Shown: positions 9,259-18,320 of the stretch, piece by piece
How positions within the stretch are numbered: position 1 is the first letter of the stretch
Layout of the letters: each line of letters begins with the position of its first letter
Source of the DNA: Lachnospiraceae bacterium
Lineage (GTDB): Bacteria; Bacillota; Clostridia; Lachnospirales; Lachnospiraceae
Assembly: GCA_910575275.1 (NCBI GenBank)
Contig: CAJTEE010000001.1
Location: forward strand, 434,001 to 498,000
Length of the DNA stretch: 64,000 bases
Direction: 5' to 3'
The notes under the pieces: generated by a model
The model's input: the letters and a program-made list of their open reading frames with translations, nothing else
The model's database searches: none
Told to the model about the DNA's origin: nothing
Made by a program: the position numbers and the translations under genes

Positions 9259-10605
9259 CTATCTTCTGACAGAACGCCCAAGGCTTCCGTCCACAATCTT
9301 TCCGTCAAGCACCGCAGTCCTGCCCCCGATCATGACCCGGCTGATCCCGGCCGGCGGCAAAAGCGGCTCCTCAAACGTGGAGCGCGCGGCAATCGCATCC
9401 GGATCGAAGATCACCAGATCTGCATCCGCGCCCGCCGAAAGGCGGCCTTTTGCAGGAAGCCCGATTTTTTCGGCCGGCATGGCTGTCATTTTATGTATCG
9501 CATCATACAGGCTCACGCGCCCGCTCCTCACAAATTCCCCAAGAAAATGCGGAAACGTCCCCGCCGCCCGCGGATGGCCCTGGCCATCATCCAATACGCC
9601 GTCGCTCGCTACCATGACGCCGGGATCTCCAAAGGCCAGATCGACCTCCTCCTTTTTCATCACATGGCAGACGGTCAGCGTATCGGGGGCATCGCGCCTG
9701 AGCTCCTCAAAAATCTCCTTCGTACACCGTCTGCCCTTATATTTTCCCTCGCACAGCTCAATGGCCTCATATCCCGTCTGATAGCGCTCCAGAAAGCCGT
9801 CGTCATAGGTCGTCTCGCCGATTCCCGTCGAAAAGGCATAATAGGGATAACAGTCACACAATACCCGCAGGCCATTGGCGCGGTAACAATCAATCAGCCT
9901 TAAAAACTCCTGCATCTGCCCGAAGCCGGCCATGCTGCCGATATGGGATACCTCGGCCGAAAGACCGTATTTTGCGGCCACATCAAGGAACTCCACGGCG
10001 GACGGGCACACCATAGCTGCATCGTCCCGAATATGCGCCGCGACCATCCGGTCATCCGCCGCGCAGAGCGCCGCCAGCGTCTCGACCTCCTCCTTCGTGG
10101 TTCCCGGCACATAACGCACGCCGAAGGACATTCCGCAGAGGCCCGCTGCCAGCGCCTTTGCCATCTCCTGTTTCATCGTTTCAAGCTGCTCCTTTGTCAC
10201 CGGCGCATACTTATCGCGCGCGCCCGCGTGCCCGCGAAACCACGTATGGCCGGCCAGCATCGCCACATTGACCGGGGCCCCGGCCCGGTCCACAAGCCTC
10301 AGATACTCAACCGGATGGCAGACATTGTCCCCACAGTTTCCGGCTAAGACCGTCGTCACGCCCATCCGAAGCATCGCATTGAAAATACAGGGTTTGATCT
10401 TCCCGTCTGCGACCGGATCCTCATGCATATGGATATCGAGGAAGCCGGGCGTCACACACAGGCCTTTGGCGTCGATCACATCGTCGGCCTTTGGCTCCTC
10501 CTTTGTCACAAGCGCCACTCTTCCGTTCTCCAAAAGCAGGTTCAGGTTTGCCTGGATGCGGTTTGCCGGGTCGATCAGCCGGCCGTTTTTAATCAAAGTC
10601 CTCAT
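9259..10605 (-). CDS. D-aminoacylase / N-acyl-D-amino-acid deacylase-type amidohydrolase
   Basis: This belongs to the amidohydrolase superfamily, whose D-aminoacylase branch releases D-amino acids or dipeptides from N-acyl forms. It shows the GRLIDPANRIQANL N-terminus, the first metal motif TPGFLDIHMHEDP, and the typical C-terminal GRLSAGADADLVIFDPDAI. The ATG at 10605 has a GGGAGG ribosome site 5 nt upstream, so an upstream in-frame extension is rejected. A tRNA-Arg and its terminator lie just upstream, and the barnase gene follows after 11 bp. The exact substrate cannot be told from the sequence. Dihydroorotase-like hydrolases are relatives. Confidence 0.85.
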   Translation of the reverse strand: MRTLIKNGRLIDPANRIQANLNLLLENGRVALVTKEEPKADDVIDAKGLCVTPGFLDIHMHEDPVADGKIKPCIFNAMLRMGVTTVLAGNCGDNVCHPVEYLRLVDRAGAPVNVAMLAGHTWFRGHAGARDKYAPVTKEQLETMKQEMAKALAAGLCGMSFGVRYVPGTTKEEVETLAALCAADDRMVAAHIRDDAAMVCPSAVEFLDVAAKYGLSAEVSHIGSMAGFGQMQEFLRLIDCYRANGLRVLCDCYPYYAFSTGIGETTYDDGFLERYQTGYEAIELCEGKYKGRRCTKEIFEELRRDAPDTLTVCHVMKKEEVDLAFGDPGVMVASDGVLDDGQGHPRAAGTFPHFLGEFVRSGRVSLYDAIHKMTAMPAEKIGLPAKGRLSAGADADLVIFDPDAIAARSTFEEPLLPPAGISRVMIGGRTAVLDGKIVDGSLGRSVRR

Positions 10606-10631
10606 ATGCGCCTCCCTAAACAGGTTTTTAA

Positions 10632-10668
10632 ATTGCAAAAACCCCGTAACCAATCCGTTACGGGGTTT
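10632..10668 (-). terminator. Rho-independent terminator of tRNA-Arg
   Basis: A perfect 12-bp stem (AAACCCCGTAAC / GTTACGGGGTTT) with a 6-nt loop, followed on the minus strand by TTTTTGC. It starts a few bases after the tRNA. Confidence 0.9.
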
Positions 10669-10672
10669 ATCA

Positions 10673-10746
10673 CGCGCCAGAGAAGATTCGAACTCCCGAC
10701 ACTACGGTCCGTAGCCGTATGCTCTATCCAGCTGAGCTACTGACGC
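10673..10746 (-). tRNA. tRNA-Arg (anticodon ACG)
   Basis: The minus strand folds into a full cloverleaf. The acceptor stem pairs GCGTCAG with CTGGCGC (one G-U), the D-arm is GCTC-AGCTGGATA-GAGC, the anticodon stem is TACGG/CCGTA around the loop CTACGGA (anticodon ACG), and the T-loop is TTCGAAT. No 3' CCA is encoded. ACG is normally edited to ICG and reads CGU/CGC/CGA arginine codons. Confidence 0.95.
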
Positions 10747-10917
10747 ATGCCTCATGAGCTTTGGACTTCCTTTGCTCACTCAACAGCATAGATTCTACAA
10801 CATTTTTCTGCATCTGTCAATCCCCTTTTTTTCAAAATAAGACTGGATTCCCCGGCGCAGATGCGGTATGATAGAGGCGGACAGGAACGTAAATTTTACA
10901 GACGGAGGATTTGGAAC

Positions 10918-11514
10918 ATGGAGAACGGACAGAAATATTTTGATATGGAAATATGCGGTGTAAAAAGAAAGCTGCCATATGTGAAAATCGGGGAAAACCT
11001 GGCGTTAGCGAGCTTTGTCTGCCTTTCGGATACGGAGCTCATTCAGGCGGCGGCGCCGGAGCTTGTCAAACGCCTGCCCGAGGTGGACATCCTGATGACG
11101 GCGGAAGCCAAGGGCATGTGCCTGACCTATGAAATGTCCCGGCTCATGGGCATGAAGGAATTTGTCGTGGCGCGAAAGAGCCGGAAGCCATACATGCAGA
11201 ATCCCATCGAATGCACGGTCTACTCGATCACCACGCAGGACAAGCAGACGCTGTACTTAGACGGCGTCGAGGCAGAAAAGATCCGCGGGAAACGGGTCGC
11301 CCTGATCGACGACGTGATCGCCACCGGCGATTCCATCCGGGCCATCGAGGAGCTGGCCAAAAAAGCCGGCGCCATCGTCACGGCCAGGGCGGCGATCCTG
11401 GCAGAACTGGAATCCACCAAACGGGCGGACCTGATTTTCTTAAAGGAGCATTACGTATTCCGCCCCCAGCCGGATGGAAGCTATAAGCCGATTTATTCTT
11501 TGAAGGAAGATTAA
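10918..11514 (+). CDS. Adenine-phosphoribosyltransferase-like type I PRTase
   Basis: Type I phosphoribosyltransferases transfer a ribose-phosphate from PRPP to a purine or pyrimidine base. The 198-residue product carries the PRPP loop VALIDDVIATGDS and an upstream AEAKGMCLTYEMSR segment resembling the purine-binding part of Apt/Xpt. The ATG at 10918 is chosen because GGAGG lies 9 nt upstream; an upstream in-frame ATG at 10861 overlaps the likely promoter -10 (TATGAT, 10867-10872). It stands alone between the tRNA and a terminator. Whether it uses adenine, xanthine or another base cannot be decided from the sequence. Confidence 0.85.
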   Translation: MENGQKYFDMEICGVKRKLPYVKIGENLALASFVCLSDTELIQAAAPELVKRLPEVDILMTAEAKGMCLTYEMSRLMGMKEFVVARKSRKPYMQNPIECTVYSITTQDKQTLYLDGVEAEKIRGKRVALIDDVIATGDSIRAIEELAKKAGAIVTARAAILAELESTKRADLIFLKEHYVFRPQPDGSYKPIYSLKED

Positions 11515-11527
11515 TAAGCAGTAAAAT

Positions 11528-11567
11528 GCCCTCCTAACAAGCGACGTAGGGAGGGCTTCTTTTTTAT
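11528..11567 (+). terminator. Rho-independent terminator after the phosphoribosyltransferase gene
   Basis: GCCCTCC pairs with GGAGGGC around a 15-nt loop and is followed by TTCTTTTTTATT on the plus strand. Confidence 0.88.
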
Positions 11568-11662
11568 TTCTTATCCTTCAGCAGCTCCATCAGCATGGAC
11601 GGATAGGCAATATATCCTGTCGAATTAGTATGGCACGTAATACTATAGGGTGGTTTATCGCC
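11564..11662 (-). pseudogene. C-terminal scrap of an unrecognised gene
   Basis: A minus-strand frame ending in TAA at 11564 reads GDKPPYSITCHTNSTGYIAY and then a Leu-rich helix ending KDKK. It is open but has no start or ribosome site, and upstream the frame breaks within a few codons. It lies directly downstream of the broken AAA ATPase, so it may be the tail of that gene's former partner. I do not recognise the family. Confidence 0.3.
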
Positions 11663-11727
11663 CCTACGCTCTGCTTTTTTCTTCCTGGCATCCGGTTGGA
11701 TATAAGAAAAAAGCATAAACATATCCT

Positions 11728-13100
11728 TTACATTTTTTCTGTAAGATTCATCTTCTCATGCACGCATTCTACCGTATACACCATGGCGTCACATATGCGC
11801 TTATTCTCCGATAGTCCTTGAATCAATCCTCCGTCTACCTGAATGATTTCAACATTATTTCCTTCCTCTATTTGTATTGGAACAATCGCTTTGCTGTTCT
11901 GGAGTATTTAACAGCTTATACGCTGATAATTCCCCTTTTTCATAACATAGTTTTTATTGACAGCCTTATTAACCTCCCTTTTCATCCCTTCTTCTCTCAG
12001 CACACCTGCATAATACAAATTGTTTGCGACAGTCAGCACATACGGGCTATGCGTTGTAATAAATACCTCGCTGTCATTTAAATTAGCAAACAGTACAATG
12101 AACTCCATGATCCTTTTTTGAAGCAATGAGTATATATGCGCCTCCGGCTCCTCGATAATCAAAAAAGCCTTTTCCTGCCGCAGCATCAAGACATAGATAA
12201 AATTCAGCAACCATAAGATCTCCTGTTGCCCGGATAAAGCAAAATTAATCGCCACAGGCTGCTCGGATCCCTCTATTTTCAGGAATTCCCTGCCTGCACT
12301 GTAAAAATACTCTCCCTTTTCAATCCCTACGATTAAATCCGACATATTGTTTACATCAAACAGCCGATACGCTACCGGAAAAAAGATGTGCTTGTTTGAC
12401 TCCGTTTACAAAGCTTTTCCGCACATCATCGATCAGCATCATAAATGTATCCGTAATTAAATCCAAATTAGCCACACTGTTCATCATGGCGCGGTTGCTT
12501 GACATAACCGTAAGTAGACTTCTCCCAACCGGTATATAGTAGGTTTCTCTGTCGTCGCAAAAGATTGTATTGTCTCGATGGATGATTGCTTTATGATTTC
12601 GTCTTCTTTCCTCATTCGCAAGTGCCAAGCTCGCCTGTCCCATAGTGATTTTACTCGCGTATAGTTCTCTGCCTTCTGTCTGAAGTTCTTTCACCTCATT
12701 CCTCAGGGTATGGGAATAGGAAATGCTAATATATTGCCTGAACCGCTCTCCCCTTTTTAGTCGTATTTGAATCCATCTTTCATCTGCATATTCATATTTC
12801 ATATAAAAATCCGGGTTCAAATCCCAACTGTATCCGAATAAATTAATAAAAATATTTTTAAATTCCGATTTAAGAGCCTTATAACCACGTTGTTTCCTGC
12901 ATTACATTGTTATAGGAATTGCTATCATATATTTGTGTGAGATAGTCCGTGAGTTTTGTTTTTATATTCCTAAAGAAATAAACGCTTTTTGCAATTGTGC
13001 TTTTTCCTGTGGCCTGCTCGCCAATCAACAAGCTGAATCTTCCCACTTCCATCTCAAGCTCTTTGATCGGGCCATTGTTTTTAATATATTTTTTCTGCAT
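11728..13100 (-). pseudogene. AAA15/OLD-like ATPase, frameshifted pseudogene
   Basis: Pieces of one ABC-type ATPase lie in order in different frames. They are a Walker A segment (SLLIGEQATGKSTIAKSV, near 13030), a middle part (12356-12885), the signature and Walker B part (SGQQEILWLL, then LIIEEPEAHIYS, about 12150-12240), the switch part ITTHSPYVL, and a tail ending at 11728. Frames break near 12885, at a run of six A's near 12377, and at least twice between 11880 and 11930. The tract is visibly richer in A/T than its neighbours, suggesting foreign origin. Intact relatives are AAA15-type ATPases, often paired with nucleases in defence loci; that role is only inferred. Confidence 0.8.
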
Positions 13101-13242
13101 GCAAACTCACCTGCTTCTCATACCTCTTTTTATTTGCTTATATATTATATCATGGATTCCTGCTTTTCAACAGAAAAAATTCAAGCCGGACCTATACTCC
13201 GGGCAAGACCTTGCCCAAAGAATAGACCCGGCCGATCCTGTC

Positions 13243-14679
13243 TTACCAGATTTCCGGCTTTAAGTCTTTTGGAAGCGGATTCGGATAGCTCTCCCCGTCC
13301 AGCTCCTCTTTCCAGTCCGCCTTGGCCTTCTCAACAAGCTCCGGCTGCAGGAAAAGCTGCGCACCCGCGCATGCCAAGACCTTGGCCGCCGCCAGCATGC
13401 CCTTATGCGCGATTGGGGACTTGCCCTGTGCGACCGCCTGCCAAGAATGCATGGCCGTTCCGGCCGCATAGCAGTTTGTGTAGACCTGGCCGACCGGCAC
13501 AACCCAGCTCACGTCGCCCACGTCGCTGGAACCGCCTCCGCCATAGGAGCTGTTGGCATCCACGATGAAATCCCAGATCGGCATCTCCTGGATCTCCTTC
13601 TTGCGCTCCTTGCCGCCGAGCACGGCCGCCTGATCCCTTAACGCATCCTTGTCAAGCTCCGTGATCACCTCCTGGAACTTCTTCGCGTACGCAAGCTCCT
13701 CCTCGGTGTACCCGATCGGAACCACATGCGCCAGATTCTCCCCGATCAGATCCGCAAGCGTCTCGTTCGGGATGATATTGGAATACGCCGCCACCTGCCG
13801 GATGTCCACGGTTGTACCCGTAATCAAAGCCGCCCCCTTGGCGATGTCGCACATGCGCTCATACAGCTTCTTGACCTGTGTGACCTTCGGCGCGCGAATC
13901 GCGTAGAGGATCTGCGCCTCGGCCGGAATGACGTTCGGCGCAATGCCGCCCGGATTGGTAATCGCTCCGTGCACTCTGGCCGCATCAATCATATGCTCTC
14001 TCATGTAGTTTACGCCGATGTCCATGATCTCCACCGCGTCAAGCGCCGAACGTCCGAGCTCCGGCGAGCCGGCCGCATGGGCCGAGATCCCGTGGAAGGT
14101 AAAGAACGCGCGGAAATTGGCGAGATGGAAGCCGCCCTTCATGACCTTGTTCATCGTATACGGATGCCAGGTCAGCGCAACGTCACAGTCGTCAAAAAAG
14201 CCGTCCCGTACGAGATAGGCCTTGCCGCCGGCGTTTTCCTCTGCGGGGCAGCCATAGTACCGGAGCGTTCCCTCGATCTTGTTCTCCTCCATATAGGTCT
14301 TTAACGCATCCGCAGCCGCAACCGAGGCCGTCCCCAGAAGATGATGGCCACAGCCGTGTCCGTTGGACTTTCCCTCGATCGGGCAGTGCGTCGTCTGGTC
14401 CGCCTCCTGCTGCAGGCTCGATAAGGCGTCAAATTCGCCCAAAAGCGCTAGAACCGGTTTCCCCGTCCCGTATTCGGCGATAAAGGCAGTCTCCTCACCG
14501 GCCAGATCCGCACGGATCGAAAAGCCTCTGGATTTTAAAAACTCCTGCTGCGCCTTTGAGGACTCATACTCCTGAAACCGCGGCTCTGCATAGCCCCAGA
14601 TCTCGTCGCTTAGATCCGTGTAGGCCTGCTGCCTTTCATCAATCAGTCCCATGAGCCTCTCTCTGAATTGATTGTCCAT
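13243..14679 (-). CDS. abgB: M20 family amidohydrolase, AbgB-like
   Basis: AbgB is one subunit of p-aminobenzoyl-glutamate hydrolase in E. coli, a di-zinc M20 enzyme. The 478-residue product has the AbgB length (481 in E. coli). It shows the motifs LLGEFDALSSL, GHGCGHHLLG (metal ligands), CPAEENAGGKAYLVRDG, and a C-terminal SSDVGDVSWVVP typical of AbgB rather than ordinary M20D enzymes. An AAAGGGG ribosome site lies about 10 nt before the ATG. No AbgA partner is adjacent; the other M20 genes and the AbgT transporter are elsewhere in the window. The substrate is inferred from family resemblance. Confidence 0.85.
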   Translation of the reverse strand: MDNQFRERLMGLIDERQQAYTDLSDEIWGYAEPRFQEYESSKAQQEFLKSRGFSIRADLAGEETAFIAEYGTGKPVLALLGEFDALSSLQQEADQTTHCPIEGKSNGHGCGHHLLGTASVAAADALKTYMEENKIEGTLRYYGCPAEENAGGKAYLVRDGFFDDCDVALTWHPYTMNKVMKGGFHLANFRAFFTFHGISAHAAGSPELGRSALDAVEIMDIGVNYMREHMIDAARVHGAITNPGGIAPNVIPAEAQILYAIRAPKVTQVKKLYERMCDIAKGAALITGTTVDIRQVAAYSNIIPNETLADLIGENLAHVVPIGYTEEELAYAKKFQEVITELDKDALRDQAAVLGGKERKKEIQEMPIWDFIVDANSSYGGGGSSDVGDVSWVVPVGQVYTNCYAAGTAMHSWQAVAQGKSPIAHKGMLAAAKVLACAGAQLFLQPELVEKAKADWKEELDGESYPNPLPKDLKPEIW

Positions 14680-14748
14680 TTTTCCTGTACCCCTTTCTGC
14701 TGTTTTTTCTATACCGCCATGGCCGCCAGCGTGCGCGGCCCCATGCCG

Positions 14749-15234
14749 TCATTCATGCCGTTTGCCGACCACTTGCTCTGCCGTGAGTTTCCAGACAGCC
14801 ACCGCGTCCACGGCATTCTCCGTGAATGCGTCTCTGTCATAGGAAATTCCCGCCTCACGGCCCATATGATTCATCAATACCAAAAGTCCCTGCCTCTTTT
14901 CCTCCGGGGAAACGATCTCGGCGCGCCCGCTTCCGCAGACACTCTCGAACTGCTCCGAGGACTTGCACGCGGGCTCTGCGGTCAGCTTCGTCTTCGCACC
15001 GCTCACAATCGTAAAGGAAGCGTGTGGATTTTTCATGAGCAGCTCAAGCTTTGTCCCCTCGGCTGCGCCATGGAAATACAGCACGAGCCGTCCCCCTTCA
15101 AGCTGTGCTCCGTAATTCATGGGAACCACATACGGGCAGGGCTCGTCATGAAACGCCACACAGCATATGTTTTCCCTTCGGACGATTTTCATAATTTCGT
15201 CCATATCTGTCAGTTCCCTGTCTTTTCTTCGCAT
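14749..15234 (-). CDS. Nim-like pyridoxamine 5'-phosphate-oxidase-fold flavoprotein
   Basis: The 161-residue protein has the N-terminal MRRKDRELTD helix and the segment NICCVAFHDEPCPYVVPMNY, followed by LYFHGAAEGTKLELL. This is the split-barrel flavin-binding fold of the NimA/pyridoxamine-oxidase-related family. Members bind FMN or haem, and some reduce 5-nitroimidazoles. Many genomic homologues have no known role, so resistance should not be assumed. AAGGAGGGG precedes the ATG. It follows the broken exporter gene and precedes abgB by 70 bp on the same strand. Confidence 0.85.
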   Translation of the reverse strand: MRRKDRELTDMDEIMKIVRRENICCVAFHDEPCPYVVPMNYGAQLEGGRLVLYFHGAAEGTKLELLMKNPHASFTIVSGAKTKLTAEPACKSSEQFESVCGSGRAEIVSPEEKRQGLLVLMNHMGREAGISYDRDAFTENAVDAVAVWKLTAEQVVGKRHE

Positions 15235-15338
15235 CCTGCCCCTCCTTATGCGGATATGGCGCCATGGGCGCCAGCCTTTTCCTATAGCTCTATCCTATCA
15301 CATCCAGGCCGTTTTCTCAAGCCGTTAGCAGAAAGGAC

Positions 15339-16119
15339 TTATATATTTTTTCGGCCGCCGGCTGCCAAAACGCTGGTCAACGGCTCAAAGGTGCTTAAAA
15401 GCAACGCCTTTTCAGGCCCGACCAAGCGGGCTCCCATCTGGAAAAATACGGTGGCAAGCACCGACACCATAAACGAAAAGCCGATTGTAAGCGCCCAGCC
15501 TGTCGGCGTCATAGACGCTGTCATCTGTCCCGCCGCCACGGCAGCAAAAAAGGCCAGCAGCGCTGAAAACCGACAGGTACAGGCTGAGCTTATAAGAATC
15601 CAGCCTTGAGAGTCCGCTTTTTGTATAATAGAGCACATAAAACGCATACGCAACGCCGGAGCTGAAGGCCAGAAAAATCCCCACTGTACCGGCTTTCTCC
15701 CCCGGCGTATAGAAAAACAGAATTCCTGCCGCGCAGAGCGCGGTACAAAGTGCTTTCGTCCCCGTCATTTTCGCATGAAACAGCAGCACGCTGCCGAGAA
15801 GTACCAGGATCGGATACACAAAATGTATGGTTGTCGCCGTACCTGAGGAAAAGTACGGATACGACTGAAACAGGAGAAACGGCGTCGTGGCACAGCCGAC
15901 CGATAGAAGAAGGATTTTTTTCGCTTCCCCCATGCTCACTCCAAGCGGCCCCTCGCTTTTTCTTTTCGCCATGAAGTATAGGAACGGCAGGCAGAAGATA
16001 AAACGGTACGCACACAGAGACAGCGGATTCCCGCCCATCGCATAGATCTGTCTGGCCAGGATCGGCATGAGGCCAAACAGCATCGCCGACGCAATAACAA
16101 GGATATATTCGATTCCCAT
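15339..16119 (-). pseudogene. EamA/DMT-family exporter, frameshifted and truncated
   Basis: The first frame from ATG 16119 (ribosome site GGGAGAGG) encodes MGIEYILVIASAMLFGLMPI and five or six further membrane segments up to YKLSLYLSVFSAAGLF. It then runs into a shifted frame. The neighbouring frame continues the family sequence (MTPTGWALTIGFSFMVSVLA, then STFEPLTSVLA) and stops at 15339, about one to two membrane helices short of a full DMT protein. A frameshift near 15560 plus a lost C-terminus make a working transporter unlikely. Intact members export small metabolites. Confidence 0.8.
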
Positions 16120-16142
16120 TGTATTTCCTCTCCCTTTTAACA

Positions 16143-16170
16143 TGAGCCTGTCCCTCTTGGGCCAGGCTCA
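16143..16170. repeat. Inverted repeat between the M20 and DMT genes
   Basis: TGAGCCTG and CAGGCTCA form a perfect 8-bp stem with a 12-nt loop. There is no T-tract on the minus strand, so it is probably a weak or non-classical terminator or a processing hairpin. Confidence 0.5.
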
Positions 16171-16183
16171 CATATACAACATT

Positions 16184-17389
16184 TTATAAATCCTGTGTCA
16201 AAAATTCAGCCGCCGCCAACGCCATGGCGCGCGTGCACAACTTGATGTACCGCTCGTCAATGCAGAATTTCGGATTGTGCGCGGGCGCCTCTCCGCCCAT
16301 GAGCACACGGATCATGCAGGAAGGAGCCTTCTGTGCAAAAAAGCCGAAATCCTCTCCTCCCAGCCGGGGCATTTCCCCTGTCACCAGCCAGTTCTGCGGC
16401 ATGCCATCCCCCAGATCCCGGTACATTTCTTCGGCATCCTTCTTAAAAGCCTCCGCCACAAAATCCGAGAAAGCTTCATCGTTATAGACAGACGGATAGC
16501 CCTCCCGCAGGCGGCACTCGCAGCTTCCTCCCAAAGACTCTGCAATACCGGCCGAAATGGTCTCGATCCGCCGGCACATCTCCTCTCTGGCCTCCTTGGA
16601 CAGATTCCGCATCATCGCGCCCAGCACCACCTCATCCGCGATGATATTTGGCGCATAGCCCCCGTGAATCGTACCGATATTTAGCGTGGAGTGCTCCATC
16701 GGGGAAATGTTTCTCGAAACGATCCCGTGCAGCGCCGTCACGATGGCAGCGGCGATATAGACGGCATCGGCTCCCTCCTGCGGAGCGGACGAATGGCCGG
16801 CCCGGCCGCGCACCGTCAGTGTATACCCATCCGTATATGCCGATATATACCGTTTCCCGACCTTTATGACGCCTCTCTCCCCCACTTCTACATGAAGGGC
16901 AAAGCACGCATCCGGAAGCTCCTCCATCAGGCCGGCCTTGATCATCTCCCGGCCCCCTCCGCCGCTCTCCTCGGCCGGCTGGAAGACGAGCTTTACCTTC
17001 CCGTTCCAGTCTTCCTTCGTCCGGTTTAAGATCTCCCCGACCGCGAGCAGATTTGCCGTGTGCACGTCGTGCCCACACGCATGCATGGCATCCGGGACAG
17101 ACGATGCAAAGGGCAGCCCCGTCTGCTCCTGGAGCGGCAGCGCATCCATGTCCGCGCGCAGCATCAGGAATTTTCCGGGCCGACCGCTGTCGATCACCGC
17201 CACGATCCCCGGCTCCCTCGGGTTCTTTTCGTACGGAATCCCCAGCCGTGCAAGCTCCTGGCATACCAGAGCGCTCGTCTTATATTCATGAAAGGCCAGC
17301 TCCGGATTCCTGTGGATCGTACGCCTGACCTCGATCGTATGCTGCTCCAACTCATCCGATAATTTCCTGATCTGTTCTGAAAGCTTCAT
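16184..17389 (-). CDS. M20D amidohydrolase (N-acyl amino acid / peptide hydrolase)
   Basis: This is a 401-residue di-metal hydrolase of the hippurate/N-acyl-L-amino-acid amidohydrolase group. It has RRTIHRNPELAFHEY, the metal motifs LRADMDALP and MHACGHDVHTAN, the catalytic FQPAEESGGGG, and the dimerisation-domain motif GRAGHSSAPQEGADA. LGGEDFGFF near the end supplies the last ligand. GAGGAGA lies 7 nt before the ATG. Immediately upstream (19 bp) is the C-terminal scrap of a YfcC carrier, so this gene is probably the surviving hydrolase of a former carrier-hydrolase operon. It must now rely on another promoter. Confidence 0.9.
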   Translation of the reverse strand: MKLSEQIRKLSDELEQHTIEVRRTIHRNPELAFHEYKTSALVCQELARLGIPYEKNPREPGIVAVIDSGRPGKFLMLRADMDALPLQEQTGLPFASSVPDAMHACGHDVHTANLLAVGEILNRTKEDWNGKVKLVFQPAEESGGGGREMIKAGLMEELPDACFALHVEVGERGVIKVGKRYISAYTDGYTLTVRGRAGHSSAPQEGADAVYIAAAIVTALHGIVSRNISPMEHSTLNIGTIHGGYAPNIIADEVVLGAMMRNLSKEAREEMCRRIETISAGIAESLGGSCECRLREGYPSVYNDEAFSDFVAEAFKKDAEEMYRDLGDGMPQNWLVTGEMPRLGGEDFGFFAQKAPSCMIRVLMGGEAPAHNPKFCIDERYIKLCTRAMALAAAEFLTQDL

Positions 17390-17407
17390 AAAAATCTCTC
17401 CTCATTT

Positions 17408-17647
17408 TTAATGGAATCCGATCGCAGTCCCCACAAAAATGGAAACCACCATCACCACCAACAGCATCGCATAGCAGGGAATCAAAAATTTATACCACCG
17501 CTTCAAGCTTAAATTGGCCACCGCCAGGCAGGACATCAGATTTACACTCGGAGGCGTAAACAGATTGGTAAAGCCGTCTCCGAACTGTACCATCATGACC
17601 GCCATCTGGCGGGTCACACCGATGACGTCGGAAAGCGGCGCCATGAT
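17408..17647 (-). pseudogene. C-terminal fragment of a YfcC-family carrier
   Basis: The frame reads IMAPLSDVIGVTRQMAVMMV, then FGDGFTNLFTPPSVNLMSCL and one final membrane helix ending FVGTAIGFH. This matches the C-terminal quarter of YfcC/C4-dicarboxylate-anaerobic-carrier-like permeases, which take up amino acids or organic acids. Everything upstream is missing and the frame instead runs into the tail of a C26 peptidase. The complementary N-terminal half of such a carrier lies at 33850-34293. Confidence 0.75.
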
Positions 17648-17707
17648 CGGCCGGTACTCTCCGCCCAGTACGGAGGCTGTATCAATCTTTCCTGCTTCCC
17701 CGCCGAA

Positions 17708-18320
17708 ATCTGCCTCGTATACAGCCAGATTTTTCTGCGCCTGTGCGCCGATTCTCACACTCTCCCCCAGCTTTTTGACCGCCTGATGATGGATGGACCG
17801 CAAGCTCAAGACCGCTAAAAATCTTTGGGAACGGGGAATCCTGCTCCAGGCAGACCGTATATACAACGTCGCTTCCGATGCAACCGTAGGAGTGGCCCCC
17901 GCAGTCCAGGCACTGCGAGGGAATATCCTGATACAGTGTACCACCAAAGACGACATTAATCAACTGCATGCCACGGCAGATCCCCAAAAGTTTATTCATC
18001 CGGATTGCCTCTCTTGCCGGGGCAAGATTGGCGCGGTCTGCTTCCAGATCAAAGCTTCCGCATTTCGGATGCGGCCATTCCTCATAAAGAATCAGATCCA
18101 CATCCATTCTGCCCGTCAGCAGCACGCCGTCGCACAGGCCAAGATACTGCCGGATTTCTTCCTCTTTACTCACCAAAGGGAGCACGAAGGGAAGCCCGCC
18201 TCCCCTGAGCACTGCATTTACATAATCTGAATTGACTAACATTTTCTGAATTCCTGTCAGATATCCCCCTTCCAGACGCATCCGGGAGGACGACAAGCCG
18301 ATGACCGGTTTTTTATTCAT
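17708..18320 (-). pseudogene. Class-I glutamine amidotransferase-like peptidase C26 (PuuD type), broken
   Basis: The gene starts well: ATG at 18320 with GGAGG 8 nt upstream, then MNKKPVIGLSSS and the nucleophile motif LLGICRGMQLINVVFGG. Intact relatives hydrolyse gamma-glutamyl-GABA or similar compounds. After SPFPKI the frame shifts near 17815. The expected continuation with the catalytic His (SIHHQAVKKLGESVRIGAQA) is found in the next frame, which then fuses to the YfcC fragment. The very C-terminus with the catalytic Glu region is lost. The start overlaps the stop of the preceding hotdog remnant (ATGA). Confidence 0.75.

Noticed and set aside
14749-15234. Calling the Nim-like protein a nitroimidazole-resistance gene
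   Set aside because: Family membership alone does not show resistance; most homologues in this fold have other or unknown roles.
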